DNA from: a virus
Length of the DNA: 21,305 bases
Virus record (IMG/VR): IMGVR_UViG_3300025411_000102
Location: 1 to 21,305 of that record
Reading direction: 5' to 3' (one strand)
In this document: positions 1 through 7,161 of the stretch, one piece after another
Layout of the letters: every line of letters starts with the position of its first letter
Numbering within the stretch: the first letter of the stretch is position 1
Notes under the pieces: generated by a model
Database searches by the model: none
What the model was told of the DNA's origin: nothing
Seen by the model: only the letters and a program-made list of their open reading frames with translations
Program-made: the position numbers and the translations under genes

Positions 1-1
1 T

Positions 2-1414
2 AATGGCGTTTTAGTGGACCAAGATGCGAAAGCTAAAGACTACCAAGACCACTTAGAGAAATTCATTCTCAAAATAAATTTCAAGTCTTTTACGCAAGTA
101 GTCATCTTGGGTTCCGCCTCATTTGTTCCGTTCATGCAGTTATCACCTGGTGACCGTAGAGCAATCATTGAGGACTTATTAGACATTGGTATCTTCTCAT
201 CAATGAATGGCATTGTTAAAGAGAAGATATCTGCCAATAAATCAGAATCACTAAAAACAAAATATGATTTAGATTTGACGGCAGAAAAGATTAAACTTCA
301 AAAAGAAGCCATTGAAGAATCCAAAAAACATAATGAAGCCGAAATTCAGAAGAAGAAAAAAGAAAGAATAGAATCTGGCATACAAGTAACTAAGATAGCC
401 AAAGACATTGAGTTAATTCAAAAACATATTGATGTATTAAACAAAAGAATTAGTGATAAACTATCAACAGAAAAGAAAGTGAACCAACTGGTTCAATTGG
501 AGTCCAAACTAGAATCTCGATTAAAAAAATTAGACAAGGAGCATAAATTCTATGAAGAAAACTACGACTGCCCAACCTGCAAACAAAGTATTGCTGAAAC
601 CTTCAGACATAGCCAGCTTAGTGGAATCGATAAAACAAAAGGAGAAATCGGAGTTGGACTTAAAGAAATCGAGATTAAAATCAAAAAGACAAATGAACGC
701 ATCGAAGAAATCCAAAAGATAGTATCTCATATACAAGCACACAATAATGAAATCGTCAAACACAATTCAACCATATCAGCAATCAATGTATACTTGGATA
801 AACTCCAAAAAGAAATTGAAGATTTATCTACCCTACGAGAGAACATTGAAACCGAAAATGCCAAGCTCAAAGAACTTAGAACTGAACTTGGATTGTTGGT
901 TAAAAAACAAGAAAATTTGGCAAGTGAGAAACAATACTTAGAGTATGCCGGTAACTTATTAAAAGATACTGGTATCAAAACAAGAATCATCAAACAATAT
1001 TTGCCAATCATGAACAAGTTGATTAACAAATATTTGACGGCTATGGACTTCTTTGTGAACTTCAATATCAATGAATCATTTGAAGAAACAATTAAGAGCA
1101 GACACCGTGATGATTTTAGTTATGCTAATTTCTCTGAAGGCGAAAAACTAAGAATTGATTTGGCGCTATTATTCACATGGCGTCAAATTGCCAAGATGAA
1201 GAATTCAACTAATACGAATCTATTAATATTAGATGAAGTGTTTGATTCTAGTTTAGATACAGTTGGCACAGATGAGTTTTTAAAATTAATTTATGATATG
1301 GATAAAGATACAAACGTATTTGTTATCTCTCATAAAGGTGACCAATTATTTGATAAATTTAGAAGTGTGATCCGTTTCAAAAAGGTCAACAATTTTAGTC
1401 AAATAGAAAAATAA
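2..1414 (+). CDS. 46: gp46 recombination endonuclease subunit (SbcC/Rad50-like), 5'-truncated
   Basis: Large subunit of the T4 gp46/gp47 (Rad50/Mre11-type) complex, which resects DNA ends for recombination-dependent replication. The reading frame is open from the first bases of the window, so the N-terminus with the Walker A P-loop lies upstream; the in-frame GTG at 14 is not a real start. The first visible residues (DQDAKAKDYQDHLEKFILK, then GSASFVPFMQL) match the conserved gp46 region after the P-loop. A long charged coiled coil follows, with a zinc-hook CPTC at about nt 569-580, then a second coiled coil, the ABC signature FSEGEKLRIDLAL (about nt 1131) and Walker B LLILDEVFD (about nt 1220). 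The C-terminus is intact. A late promoter and a homing nuclease follow directly. Confidence 0.95.
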   Translation, partial: NGVLVDQDAKAKDYQDHLEKFILKINFKSFTQVVILGSASFVPFMQLSPGDRRAIIEDLLDIGIFSSMNGIVKEKISANKSESLKTKYDLDLTAEKIKLQKEAIEESKKHNEAEIQKKKKERIESGIQVTKIAKDIELIQKHIDVLNKRISDKLSTEKKVNQLVQLESKLESRLKKLDKEHKFYEENYDCPTCKQSIAETFRHSQLSGIDKTKGEIGVGLKEIEIKIKKTNERIEEIQKIVSHIQAHNNEIVKHNSTISAINVYLDKLQKEIEDLSTLRENIETENAKLKELRTELGLLVKKQENLASEKQYLEYAGNLLKDTGIKTRIIKQYLPIMNKLINKYLTAMDFFVNFNINESFEETIKSRHRDDFSYANFSEGEKLRIDLALLFTWRQIAKMKNSTNTNLLILDEVFDSSLDTVGTDEFLKLIYDMDKDTNVFVISHKGDQLFDKFRSVIRFKKVNNFSQIEK

Positions 1415-1427
1415 GTTTAGGTGTTTA

Positions 1428-1440
1428 TTTATTATAAATA
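1428..1440 (+). promoter_or_regulatory. T4-type late promoter ahead of homing nuclease 1
   Basis: TATAAATA at 1433-1440, the T4 late promoter core, inside the 13-mer TTTATTATAAATA. The same 13-mer precedes the homing nucleases at 8548 and 20359. It lies between the gp46 stop and the nuclease start, 24 nt ahead of the ATG. Confidence 0.75.
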
Positions 1441-1464
1441 AAAGAAATAACTTTGGAGTTTAAA

Positions 1465-1923
1465 ATGCCTAGAAAAAAACTATATAACGACTTACCAGAA
1501 AGAAGCCATCCAGATTACATGAAACTTTATGCTGAAAAGAATAAAGAAAAGCTTATTGAACAAGGTAAAGAGCACCGAAAAAAAAGATTAATTCAAAATC
1601 CTGATTATTATAAAGAACAATATAAAAAACACGAAGAATATAGAAAAAAGTGGAGAGAAGAAAATCGACATACTATAAGTGAAAAACAATGGAAAGGACG
1701 TGGGATTATTGATATGACTTATTCAAAATATTTGGAAGAATTAAAAAAACAAAATAGTAAGTGTTTAATTTGCCAAAAAGAAATGAATAATCCACAAGTT
1801 GACCATGACCATATTACTGGTAAATATCGTGGCATTTTATGTGTTCCCTGTAACAATGGTTTAGGAATTTATGAAAACAAAAAAGATTTATTTGAAAATT
1901 ATTTAAATAGGATATCATCATGA
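1465..1923 (+). CDS. Homing endonuclease, endonuclease VII-like HNH (treble-clef)
   Basis: Free-standing nuclease of 152 aa. The N-terminal ~70 residues are highly basic and charged, a probable DNA-binding arm. The C-terminal half has the T4 endonuclease VII (gp49) zinc and catalytic layout: Cys100-x2-Cys103, then VDHDHITGKYRG (113-116 DHDH), then Cys126-x2-Cys129 and N130/N131. T4 gp49 resolves branched DNA, but the small size, basic arm, insertion site and private late promoter suggest a mobile homing nuclease. I start at ATG 1465, with GGAG at 1455-1458; the TTG at 1453 overlaps this RBS. The stop TGA overlaps the ATG of the deformylase (ATGA), and the downstream RBS (AGGA) lies inside this gene. 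Confidence 0.85.
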   Translation: MPRKKLYNDLPERSHPDYMKLYAEKNKEKLIEQGKEHRKKRLIQNPDYYKEQYKKHEEYRKKWREENRHTISEKQWKGRGIIDMTYSKYLEELKKQNSKCLICQKEMNNPQVDHDHITGKYRGILCVPCNNGLGIYENKKDLFENYLNRISS

Positions 1924-2552
1924 GTGACGAAATAATCCGGTTTAATACCGAAGAAGCATTACAACCAAAACCAGCACCTGTAGTTCCACAAAATATAGAA
2001 ACATTTAAATTGGTTTCTGAAAAAGATCCAATCTTAAAAGAAGTATTACCTGAGTTTGATTTTGAAAATCCTCCTGTAAACCCAAATCAATTTGCTTCAT
2101 CATTGGTAGAAACGTGTAAAGCAAATAAAGGCTTTGGTTTATCTGCCAACCAATGTGGATTTAAACATAGAGTATTTGTTATGGGCGCTGAAGATAATTA
2201 TGTGGCATTTTATAATCCTAAAGTGATTGCAACAAGAGGTGAAGCACATACAGCTGAAGGATGTTTATCATTTCCACTTTTGGCACTATATGTCACCAGA
2301 CCGGCAGAAATAGATGTTGAATACCAAGATTATAACGGAGAAGTTAGGAAGTCGACCTTTAATGGTATGTCTGCAAGATGTTTTCTACATGAGCTTGACC
2401 ATTTGAATGGAATACTGTATACTGAAAGATGTAAGCCTTTGGCTTTACAACAAGGCATGAAAAAACGTAGTAAGTATACCAATTTAATCCAAAAAGCAGA
2501 AAAAAATTTAAAGGTTTTAGAAAATCATGGCAACTACAATAGAGTTCGTTGA
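1920..2552 (+). CDS. def: Peptide deformylase
   Basis: Metal-dependent removal of the N-formyl group from nascent proteins; phage deformylases are thought to service phage-encoded or rapidly made host proteins. All three family motifs are visible: GFGLSANQCG (71-80, motif 1), EGCLSFP (113-119, with metal ligand Cys115) and HELDH (157-161, with metal ligands His157 and His161 and catalytic Glu158). The protein is 210 aa, with a ~40-residue N-terminal extension that has no obvious domain and a Lys-rich C-terminal tail. The start overlaps the stop of the upstream homing nuclease, and the last 26 nt overlap the next gene, so translation is probably coupled. It is predicted to be active. Confidence 0.93.
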   Translation: MSDEIIRFNTEEALQPKPAPVVPQNIETFKLVSEKDPILKEVLPEFDFENPPVNPNQFASSLVETCKANKGFGLSANQCGFKHRVFVMGAEDNYVAFYNPKVIATRGEAHTAEGCLSFPLLALYVTRPAEIDVEYQDYNGEVRKSTFNGMSARCFLHELDHLNGILYTERCKPLALQQGMKKRSKYTNLIQKAEKNLKVLENHGNYNRVR

Positions 2553-3792
2553 AAAACAATGGGAAGAATGGCAAGAAGATAATCCACCATCTTCTTTTGA
2601 ACACATTGATGAAGTAAATATGAAAGAAGTCCTTATCAAGGATTTAGAATATGCTTCAAAAATGGATGTGCGTGAATATACTTTATACCAAAAGTGGTGT
2701 GAAGTCAAAGAAAGATATCCTGTGGAAGAAGTTTCTACATTATTTGGTCAAGAATTACAGATGGTTTATCCAGAACAAGAGAAACTTATTAAACAAGTTC
2801 GCTCTAATTTTTGGGTACCACAATCACCTGATGATTATGAAAATTTAAAACCTGTTATGGTTCTTTCAAATGGTCCTGATGCCGAAAGATGGAATGCTAT
2901 TCGTACCTTCTCATCGACCATGAAGAACAATTCTAACATTGGTCGTAACCTATTTTATGTTCTAACAGATGAGGTTACAGGCAAATATCTAGGTGTTATC
3001 TGTATCAGTTCAGACTTTCTAGACCTCACACCACGTGATAACGCAATAGGATGGTCGAGAGATGTTAAGACACAGCAACACATGATTAATCATACTGCGA
3101 TTGGATCCACCATCGTTCCGTTACAACCACTAGGCTTTAATTATATGGGTGGTAAGTTATTGGCATTGATGTGTTTATCAGATACAGTTCAGAAAGATTG
3201 GAAAAGACAATATGGCGACACATTGGTCGGAGTTACTACCACCAGCTTGTATGGAAAAACTAAAGCAGGCGGGTTATCACAATACGATGGACTCGAACAT
3301 TGGAACCCAATGGGGTTCTCCTCTGGCTCAGTTGCATTTGAACCAAGTAGAGCAACCAAAAAATTGGTGTTTGATTGGATTAAAGAGAATCACACTAGAA
3401 AATACTTCGAGTGGTGGGAAGCAAAGAATCAACAAGGCCTTCCGTTAAAACGTGACCACAAAAATCGTTCTTTGAATTTTGCTTATTCACAATTAAAAAT
3501 ACCTAAAGAATTGATTCGTACCGAACACCAACGTGGAATATATTTTTCTCCACTTTATAATAACACAAACGAATTTCTCCGTAAGGAAATTACGGATGAA
3601 TCATTGGTAAAGTCTTTTGATACCAGTGAAGAAGCTTTGGCAAACATTTGGAAAACTCGTTACGCAAAACCAAGAATTAGGCAACTTCAGAAAAAAGGTA
3701 ATGTTTCATATGAAACACTTTTCTATGATGACCTAATTTACCTCTCTTGGGAGGAAACCAAAGAGCGTTATTTACCACAAGTAGGTCGATAA
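2527..3792 (+). CDS. DruA-like (DUF4338) protein
   Basis: A 421-aa protein whose middle third resembles the DUF4338 family, which includes DruA of the Druantia anti-phage system. The matching segments are GRNLFYVLTDEVTGKYLGV, a small-residue stretch ending in RDNAIGWS, then GGKLLALMCLSDTVQKDWK and a late LYGKT...WNPMG motif. In DruA the same order reads roughly GR.LFY..D..G..LG, RD..IGW, LAS..L......DW..Y, GT.Y....W...G. The call rests on motif order read by eye. The biochemical role of DruA is not established, so I assign no reaction. The gene overlaps the end of def and is followed by a promoter. None of the large Druantia helicase partners is in the window. It could instead be a phage nucleic-acid-binding protein. 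Confidence 0.6.
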   Translation: MATTIEFVEKQWEEWQEDNPPSSFEHIDEVNMKEVLIKDLEYASKMDVREYTLYQKWCEVKERYPVEEVSTLFGQELQMVYPEQEKLIKQVRSNFWVPQSPDDYENLKPVMVLSNGPDAERWNAIRTFSSTMKNNSNIGRNLFYVLTDEVTGKYLGVICISSDFLDLTPRDNAIGWSRDVKTQQHMINHTAIGSTIVPLQPLGFNYMGGKLLALMCLSDTVQKDWKRQYGDTLVGVTTTSLYGKTKAGGLSQYDGLEHWNPMGFSSGSVAFEPSRATKKLVFDWIKENHTRKYFEWWEAKNQQGLPLKRDHKNRSLNFAYSQLKIPKELIRTEHQRGIYFSPLYNNTNEFLRKEITDESLVKSFDTSEEALANIWKTRYAKPRIRQLQKKGNVSYETLFYDDLIYLSWEETKERYLPQVGR

Positions 3793-3796
3793 ACGC

Positions 3797-3826
3797 TTGA
3801 CATATACACATATATAATGATATGAT
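3797..3826 (+). promoter_or_regulatory. Sigma70-like promoter for the HTH gene
   Basis: TTGACA at 3797-3802, an 18-bp spacer, then TATGAT at 3821-3826. It starts 4 nt after the DruA-like stop codon. The predicted transcription start, about 3832-3834, falls on the first base of a hairpin. Confidence 0.7.
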
Positions 3827-3832
3827 GTGAGT

Positions 3833-3862
3833 ACTTCGTGAATCCACGAGGTTTTATTTTTT
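3833..3862 (+). terminator. 5'-terminal hairpin with U-tract directly after the promoter
   Basis: The 8-bp stem ACTTCGTG/CACGAGGT (3833-3840 with 3845-3852) has the loop AATC and is followed by TTTTATTTTTT. It has the form of an intrinsic terminator but lies at the very 5' end of the predicted transcript. It may act as an attenuator or as a 5' stability hairpin, or it may terminate transcripts coming from upstream. Confidence 0.6.
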
Positions 3863-3884
3863 AACTATGAATAGGAGTTTTATT

Positions 3885-4148
3885 ATGAAATTATCTGCTA
3901 AAGATAAAATGTTACTTGCTTTGAAACAAACAAGTGGTTACAACACTTTTACTGTTAAGCAAGCCCAGCGCCGTTTCGGCATTCAAAATGTTTCTGCACG
4001 TATTGAAGAATTACGTAAAGAAGGTCATTGTATCTACACAAACACTAAAGTTGTTGATGGTAAGAAAGTTGCTTCTTATCGTTTAGGTACACCAACTAAG
4101 GCAATGGTTCAAGCTGCCTTATCTGCAGGTTATTCTTTCGCTGCTTAA
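3885..4148 (+). CDS. Small helix-turn-helix protein
   Basis: An 87-aa basic protein with a winged-HTH look: MKLSAKDKMLLALK, then FTVKQAQRRFGIQNVSARI (helix-turn-helix), then ELRKEGHCIYTN and KKVASYRLG (wing). Small phage proteins with a helix-turn-helix domain of this type are common, but the target is unknown. I start at ATG 3885, with AGGAG at 3872-3876; the ATG at 3867 lies upstream of that RBS. The gene has its own promoter, a 5' hairpin and a strong terminator, so it is an independent, probably highly expressed unit. A DNA-binding or regulatory role is inferred from the fold alone. Confidence 0.75.
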   Translation: MKLSAKDKMLLALKQTSGYNTFTVKQAQRRFGIQNVSARIEELRKEGHCIYTNTKVVDGKKVASYRLGTPTKAMVQAALSAGYSFAA

Positions 4149-4153
4149 GTAGT

Positions 4154-4178
4154 ATGGGGGATTAATTCCCCCATTTTT
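4154..4178 (+). terminator. Rho-independent terminator after the HTH gene
   Basis: Perfect 8-bp stem ATGGGGGA/TCCCCCAT with loop TTAAT, then TTTTTATTATT. It begins 6 nt after the HTH stop codon. Confidence 0.9.
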
Positions 4179-4197
4179 ATTATTCCTCGGAGCCCAA

Positions 4198-5016
4198 ATG
4201 GAAATATCAATCAAAAAAGAAGATTTACAAAAAAAATCTATCTTTTGTGCAACACCTATGTATGGTGGTATGAATCATGGATTATACATGAAAGCCTGTC
4301 TTGATTTACAGGGTATGTGTTTACAGTATGGTATTCAAATCAAATTCTCATTCCTGTTTAATGAGTCACTAATTACTCGAGCAAGAAATTATCTTGTTGA
4401 CGAATTTATTCATCGTTCTGATTGCACACATATGTTGTTCATTGATTCGGACATTAATTTTGATCCTAAAGATGTTATTGCCTTGTTAGCTTTAGATAAA
4501 GATGTTATTGGTGGTCCTTATCCTAAGAAAGCCATTAAATGGCGTGCTGTTAAAAAGGCAGTCGTAAAAAATCCTGATATTGAAGAAGGATTACTGGCAC
4601 AAGTAACTGGTGATTATGTGTTTAATCCAGTTAAAGGTACAGCACAATTCTCTGTAACAGAACCCCTTGATGTATTAGAAATTGGTACTGGTTACATGAT
4701 GATTAAACGTGAAGTATTTGCTAAGATGGAAAAAGAATATCCATCTATTCGTTATAAACCAGACCATGTTGGACAAGCACACTTTGACGGCTCACGTTAC
4801 ATTCATGCTTTCTTTGATACAGTCATTGATACTAAAGATTCAATTACTGGTGGCGGTTCTGACCGTTATCTGTCTGAAGATTATATGTTCTGTCAAATGT
4901 GGCGTAAAATGGGCGGACAAATCTTCTTATGTCCTTGGATGAAAACATCACACATTGGTACTTATCATTTCCAAGGAGATATGCCAGCAGTTGCTAATTT
5001 TGTTGGAGAAATGTGA
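4198..5016 (+). CDS. Glycosyltransferase, GT-A fold
   Basis: A 272-aa protein of the GT-A glycosyltransferase type. A strand-rich N-terminus (IFCATPMYGG) leads to an arginine-rich helix (LITRARNYLVDEF) and then MLFIDSDINFDP, whose DSD at 83-85 is the metal and nucleotide-sugar binding DxD motif. Further on are GGPYPKK and a SEDYMFCQMW segment whose acidic pair resembles the catalytic base region of such enzymes. The donor and acceptor are unknown; likely acceptors are phage DNA bases, virion proteins or host envelope sugars. RBS CGGAG lies 7 nt ahead of the ATG. Its stop shares a base with the next start (TGATG), so the two genes are coupled. Confidence 0.8.
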   Translation: MEISIKKEDLQKKSIFCATPMYGGMNHGLYMKACLDLQGMCLQYGIQIKFSFLFNESLITRARNYLVDEFIHRSDCTHMLFIDSDINFDPKDVIALLALDKDVIGGPYPKKAIKWRAVKKAVVKNPDIEEGLLAQVTGDYVFNPVKGTAQFSVTEPLDVLEIGTGYMMIKREVFAKMEKEYPSIRYKPDHVGQAHFDGSRYIHAFFDTVIDTKDSITGGGSDRYLSEDYMFCQMWRKMGGQIFLCPWMKTSHIGTYHFQGDMPAVANFVGEM

Positions 5017-5444
5017 TGAAAAAGACAGTCATTGGCGGTTCATCTTCCGTAAACGATTATGAAGAAGAAATTAAAGCAAGTATTACTGCACCAAGTTATA
5101 TGAATTTAGTAAAAGCATCACAAACGGCCACCACAGGTGGTCGTAAATTTGATGGTGGTAAATTGCAGTATGGTTTACTACCACCATTTGCATTAAAAGA
5201 AATTGTAGGGATACTGACTTTTGGTGCAGAGAAGTATGAACCAGATAATTGGAAAAAAGTACCAGATGCCAAGCGTAGATACTTTGATGCCGCACAAAGA
5301 CATTTATGGGCTTGGAAATCAGGTGAACAAAATGACCAAGAAACAGGTAAGAATCATCTAGCACACGCTATGTGTTGTATCATGTTTCTTTTAGAGAGAG
5401 ATTTATTTGATGATGAAGAATGGGAAAATTACATTAAGAAATAA
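5016..5444 (+). CDS. dATP/dGTP diphosphohydrolase-like protein (MazZ/MazG-type)
   Basis: A 142-aa protein. The N-terminal ~45 residues are of low complexity, then comes a conserved block: GGRKFDGGKLQYGLLPP, TFGAEKYEPDNWKK, FDAAQRHLWAWKSGE and ETGKNHLAHAMCCIMFLLE. This is the signature of the phage dATP/dGTP diphosphohydrolase family, all-alpha NTP pyrophosphohydrolases related to MazG and to cyanophage S-2L MazZ. The probable role is adjusting the (d)NTP pool. No PurZ or DatZ is visible here, so there is no evidence for Z-DNA. I start at ATG 5016 (GGAG at 5005-5008) rather than GTG 5013. The last 11 nt overlap the 3' end of the convergent homing nuclease. Confidence 0.75.
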   Translation: MKKTVIGGSSSVNDYEEEIKASITAPSYMNLVKASQTATTGGRKFDGGKLQYGLLPPFALKEIVGILTFGAEKYEPDNWKKVPDAKRRYFDAAQRHLWAWKSGEQNDQETGKNHLAHAMCCIMFLLERDLFDDEEWENYIKK

Positions 5445-6132
5445 CTTTTACTCGGCCTCTATACCATTCATTTGGTTGGGTATTTTCCGGTATAAATTTA
5501 TTTTCTAATCCGTTTGTATACCATTTTAAATTTTTTTCTTTTATTGCACTACGACCATACATCTGATTGTTGATACCTGAACAGTCGTAGTGATTTTTTG
5601 ACAAAGATTTTTTGTGTTGTTCAGATTTTGGTTTTCCTTTTGAAGATAACGACATTTTTAATTTAGTTTCTTCAGATTTTTCAATACCTTTTCGTTTAAT
5701 AGACATTTTTAATTTGGTTTCTTCGGATGCTTTCTTTCCAGTTTTTGACTTTCTTAATTTGTCTTTAATTGTTTGATTAAACATAGGATTATAAGTTTTA
5801 ATTCTTTCGGATTGTAATTTTGAATGTTGTTCTTTTAGTATAGAATATGTTTTTGAAGTTAATTTGAATGTTCTTTTTCCTTTTGGACTCATTTTCATAG
5901 ACCAAAAAGCGAAAGTCATTTCTTTATTTTGATATGCTTTCCATAACATCCAATGTGCAATAAAATGTTCTCTAGCAGAAAGTTTAATTATATTGGAAGG
6001 TTCATTAGAACCACCCATGGATTTAGGCAGTATGTGGTGATTTTCAGTATATCCAATATAAGTCCTCAATTTACAAGAATTGATGAATTTCGAATAACGA
6101 GTTAGGTATAATTGGTTTTTAATTGCGTTCAT
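5434..6132 (-). CDS. Homing endonuclease, HNH with NUMOD3 motifs
   Basis: A 232-aa free-standing homing nuclease on the opposite strand to its neighbours. The N-terminal HNH domain contains ENHHILPKSMGG followed by NIIKLSAREHFIAHWMLWKA. The middle holds repeated NUMOD3 DNA-binding motifs (ASEETKLKMS, KSEETKLKMSLSSKG, KSEQHKKSLS). The C-terminus ends in a WYTNG...EW.RGR module often seen in such proteins. The HNH block closely resembles the nuclease inserted in gene 43 (20359-21054), so the two are related. The ATG lies only 5 nt after a TATAAATA on its own strand and has no Shine-Dalgarno sequence, so the mRNA may be leaderless. The next in-frame Met would cut into the HNH motif, which supports this start. 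Confidence 0.88.
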   Translation of the reverse strand: MNAIKNQLYLTRYSKFINSCKLRTYIGYTENHHILPKSMGGSNEPSNIIKLSAREHFIAHWMLWKAYQNKEMTFAFWSMKMSPKGKRTFKLTSKTYSILKEQHSKLQSERIKTYNPMFNQTIKDKLRKSKTGKKASEETKLKMSIKRKGIEKSEETKLKMSLSSKGKPKSEQHKKSLSKNHYDCSGINNQMYGRSAIKEKNLKWYTNGLENKFIPENTQPNEWYRGRVKVIS

Positions 6133-6137
6133 GTATG

Positions 6138-6145
6138 TATTTATA
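6138..6145 (-). promoter_or_regulatory. Late promoter for the leftward homing nuclease
   Basis: TATAAATA on the minus strand, 5 nt upstream of the ATG at 6132. A T4 late transcript starting 5-7 nt downstream would begin at or inside the start codon. Confidence 0.6.
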
Positions 6146-6157
6146 TGAACACAGATT

Positions 6158-6221
6158 TATAAATATTAATTATGGTATAAATGTTAAAACTATTGACATT
6201 TATATTTTTTTATGTTAAAGT
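6158..6221 (+). promoter_or_regulatory. gp45 promoter region: late core plus sigma70-like elements
   Basis: An exact TATAAATA at 6158-6165 faces gp45, with a 7/8 match (TATAAATG) at 6176-6183. Farther down, TTGACA at 6193-6198 has only weak -10 partners: TAAAGT at 6216-6221 with a 17-bp spacer, or TAGTAT at 6221 with 22. A very AT-rich leader (runs of TA, then T9) leads to the GGAG RBS. Early or middle plus late expression would suit gp45, which serves both replication and late transcription in T4. Confidence 0.5.
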
Positions 6222-6258
6222 AGTATATATATATTTTTTTTAAATAATGGAGAAGTGA

Positions 6259-6933
6259 ATGAAACTATCAAATGAAACCTTAAATGTGTTGAAGAACTTT
6301 TCAACTATCAATGAAGGCCTTGAATTTAAACAAGGTAAAAAAATTAAAACTGTTTCTACAAGTAAAGCATTGATGGCAGAAGCTAATTTGTCTGATGACT
6401 TTCCAGAAACATTTTGTGTGTATGACTTGAATCAATTCTTGTCTGTTAATTCTTTATTCAAAGATAAACCAGAACTTAGTTTTGATGATGCAAACATTAC
6501 TTTTCAAAGTGGTCGTAACAAAATCAAATATCGTAAATGTGCTGATACAATGATTGTCAAAGCACCAGATAGAGATATCACATTGGGTACAGTCGATGTT
6601 TCTTTTACTTTATCTGCCGCTGATTATAACTTAGTGATGGATACTGCAAAAGTATTATCTTCACCACATATTGCCGTACAATCTGATGGCGATACGGTTG
6701 AAATTGTAACTTTTGATGCAACTAATGATTCCGCTCATGAAAATTCAATTGGTATTGATACAACAAAAACTACTGGCAAATACAAAATTGTTTTCAATAC
6801 AGAAAACTTTAAAATGATTCCTGGTAGTTATGATGTACAGATTTCATTCAAAGGCGTAGCACATTTCAAAAATACCAAAGATGATATTCAATATTGGGTA
6901 GCATTTGAGGCTAAACACACTAAGATAGGATAA
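6259..6933 (+). CDS. 45: gp45 sliding clamp
   Basis: Trimeric ring clamp that tethers the gp43 polymerase and, in T4, acts as the mobile activator of late transcription. The 224 aa compare with 228 in T4. The start (MKLSNETLNVLKNFSTINEG) is the conserved gp45 N-terminus, followed by alternating amphipathic strands and FCVYDLNQFLSV. The C-terminus (DIQYWVAFEAKHTK) matches the conserved end. The ATG has GGAG 8 nt upstream. Overlapping stop-start spacing (2 nt) links it to the next small gene and then to the clamp loader, so this is the 45-44-62 replication operon. Confidence 0.95.
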   Translation: MKLSNETLNVLKNFSTINEGLEFKQGKKIKTVSTSKALMAEANLSDDFPETFCVYDLNQFLSVNSLFKDKPELSFDDANITFQSGRNKIKYRKCADTMIVKAPDRDITLGTVDVSFTLSAADYNLVMDTAKVLSSPHIAVQSDGDTVEIVTFDATNDSAHENSIGIDTTKTTGKYKIVFNTENFKMIPGSYDVQISFKGVAHFKNTKDDIQYWVAFEAKHTKIG

Positions 6934-6935
6934 TT

Positions 6936-7130
6936 ATGTTAATCAATTTTACAGATGCAACAAACGGTAATTCAGTTTCAGTAAACCCGCAACACGTTGT
7001 TTGTGTCTTTACTACTAAAGATGAAAAAAGTGGTTTAGATGCTACAGTTATCAATGTATTAAATGGTAACATTGCTGTTACTGAATCATTTACTGAAGTT
7101 GTTGGTCGTATTCAAGGTGAATTGAAGTAA
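6936..7130 (+). CDS. Small conserved protein, FlbD-like
   Basis: A 64-aa protein between gp45 and gp44, 2 nt after the gp45 stop, with AGGA in its RBS. The pattern INFTDATNGNSVSVNPQHV, then ATVINVLNGNIAVTES, then FTEVVGRIQ resembles the short FlbD family (lT..NG..i.lN...I, TvI.l.nG....V.Es..ev...i). FlbD is known from flagellar operons but its function is unclear. The resemblance is by eye and may only reflect a shared small beta fold. Its position suggests a clamp- or clamp-loader-linked accessory role, which is inference. Confidence 0.65.
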   Translation: MLINFTDATNGNSVSVNPQHVVCVFTTKDEKSGLDATVINVLNGNIAVTESFTEVVGRIQGELK

Positions 7131-7161
7131 TTTTTAAGTTGTATTATATTATGGAGATTTT

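Noticed and set aside
2527-3792. A complete Druantia defence system
   Set aside because: Only one DruA-like gene; no DruE-type helicase or other subunits nearby.
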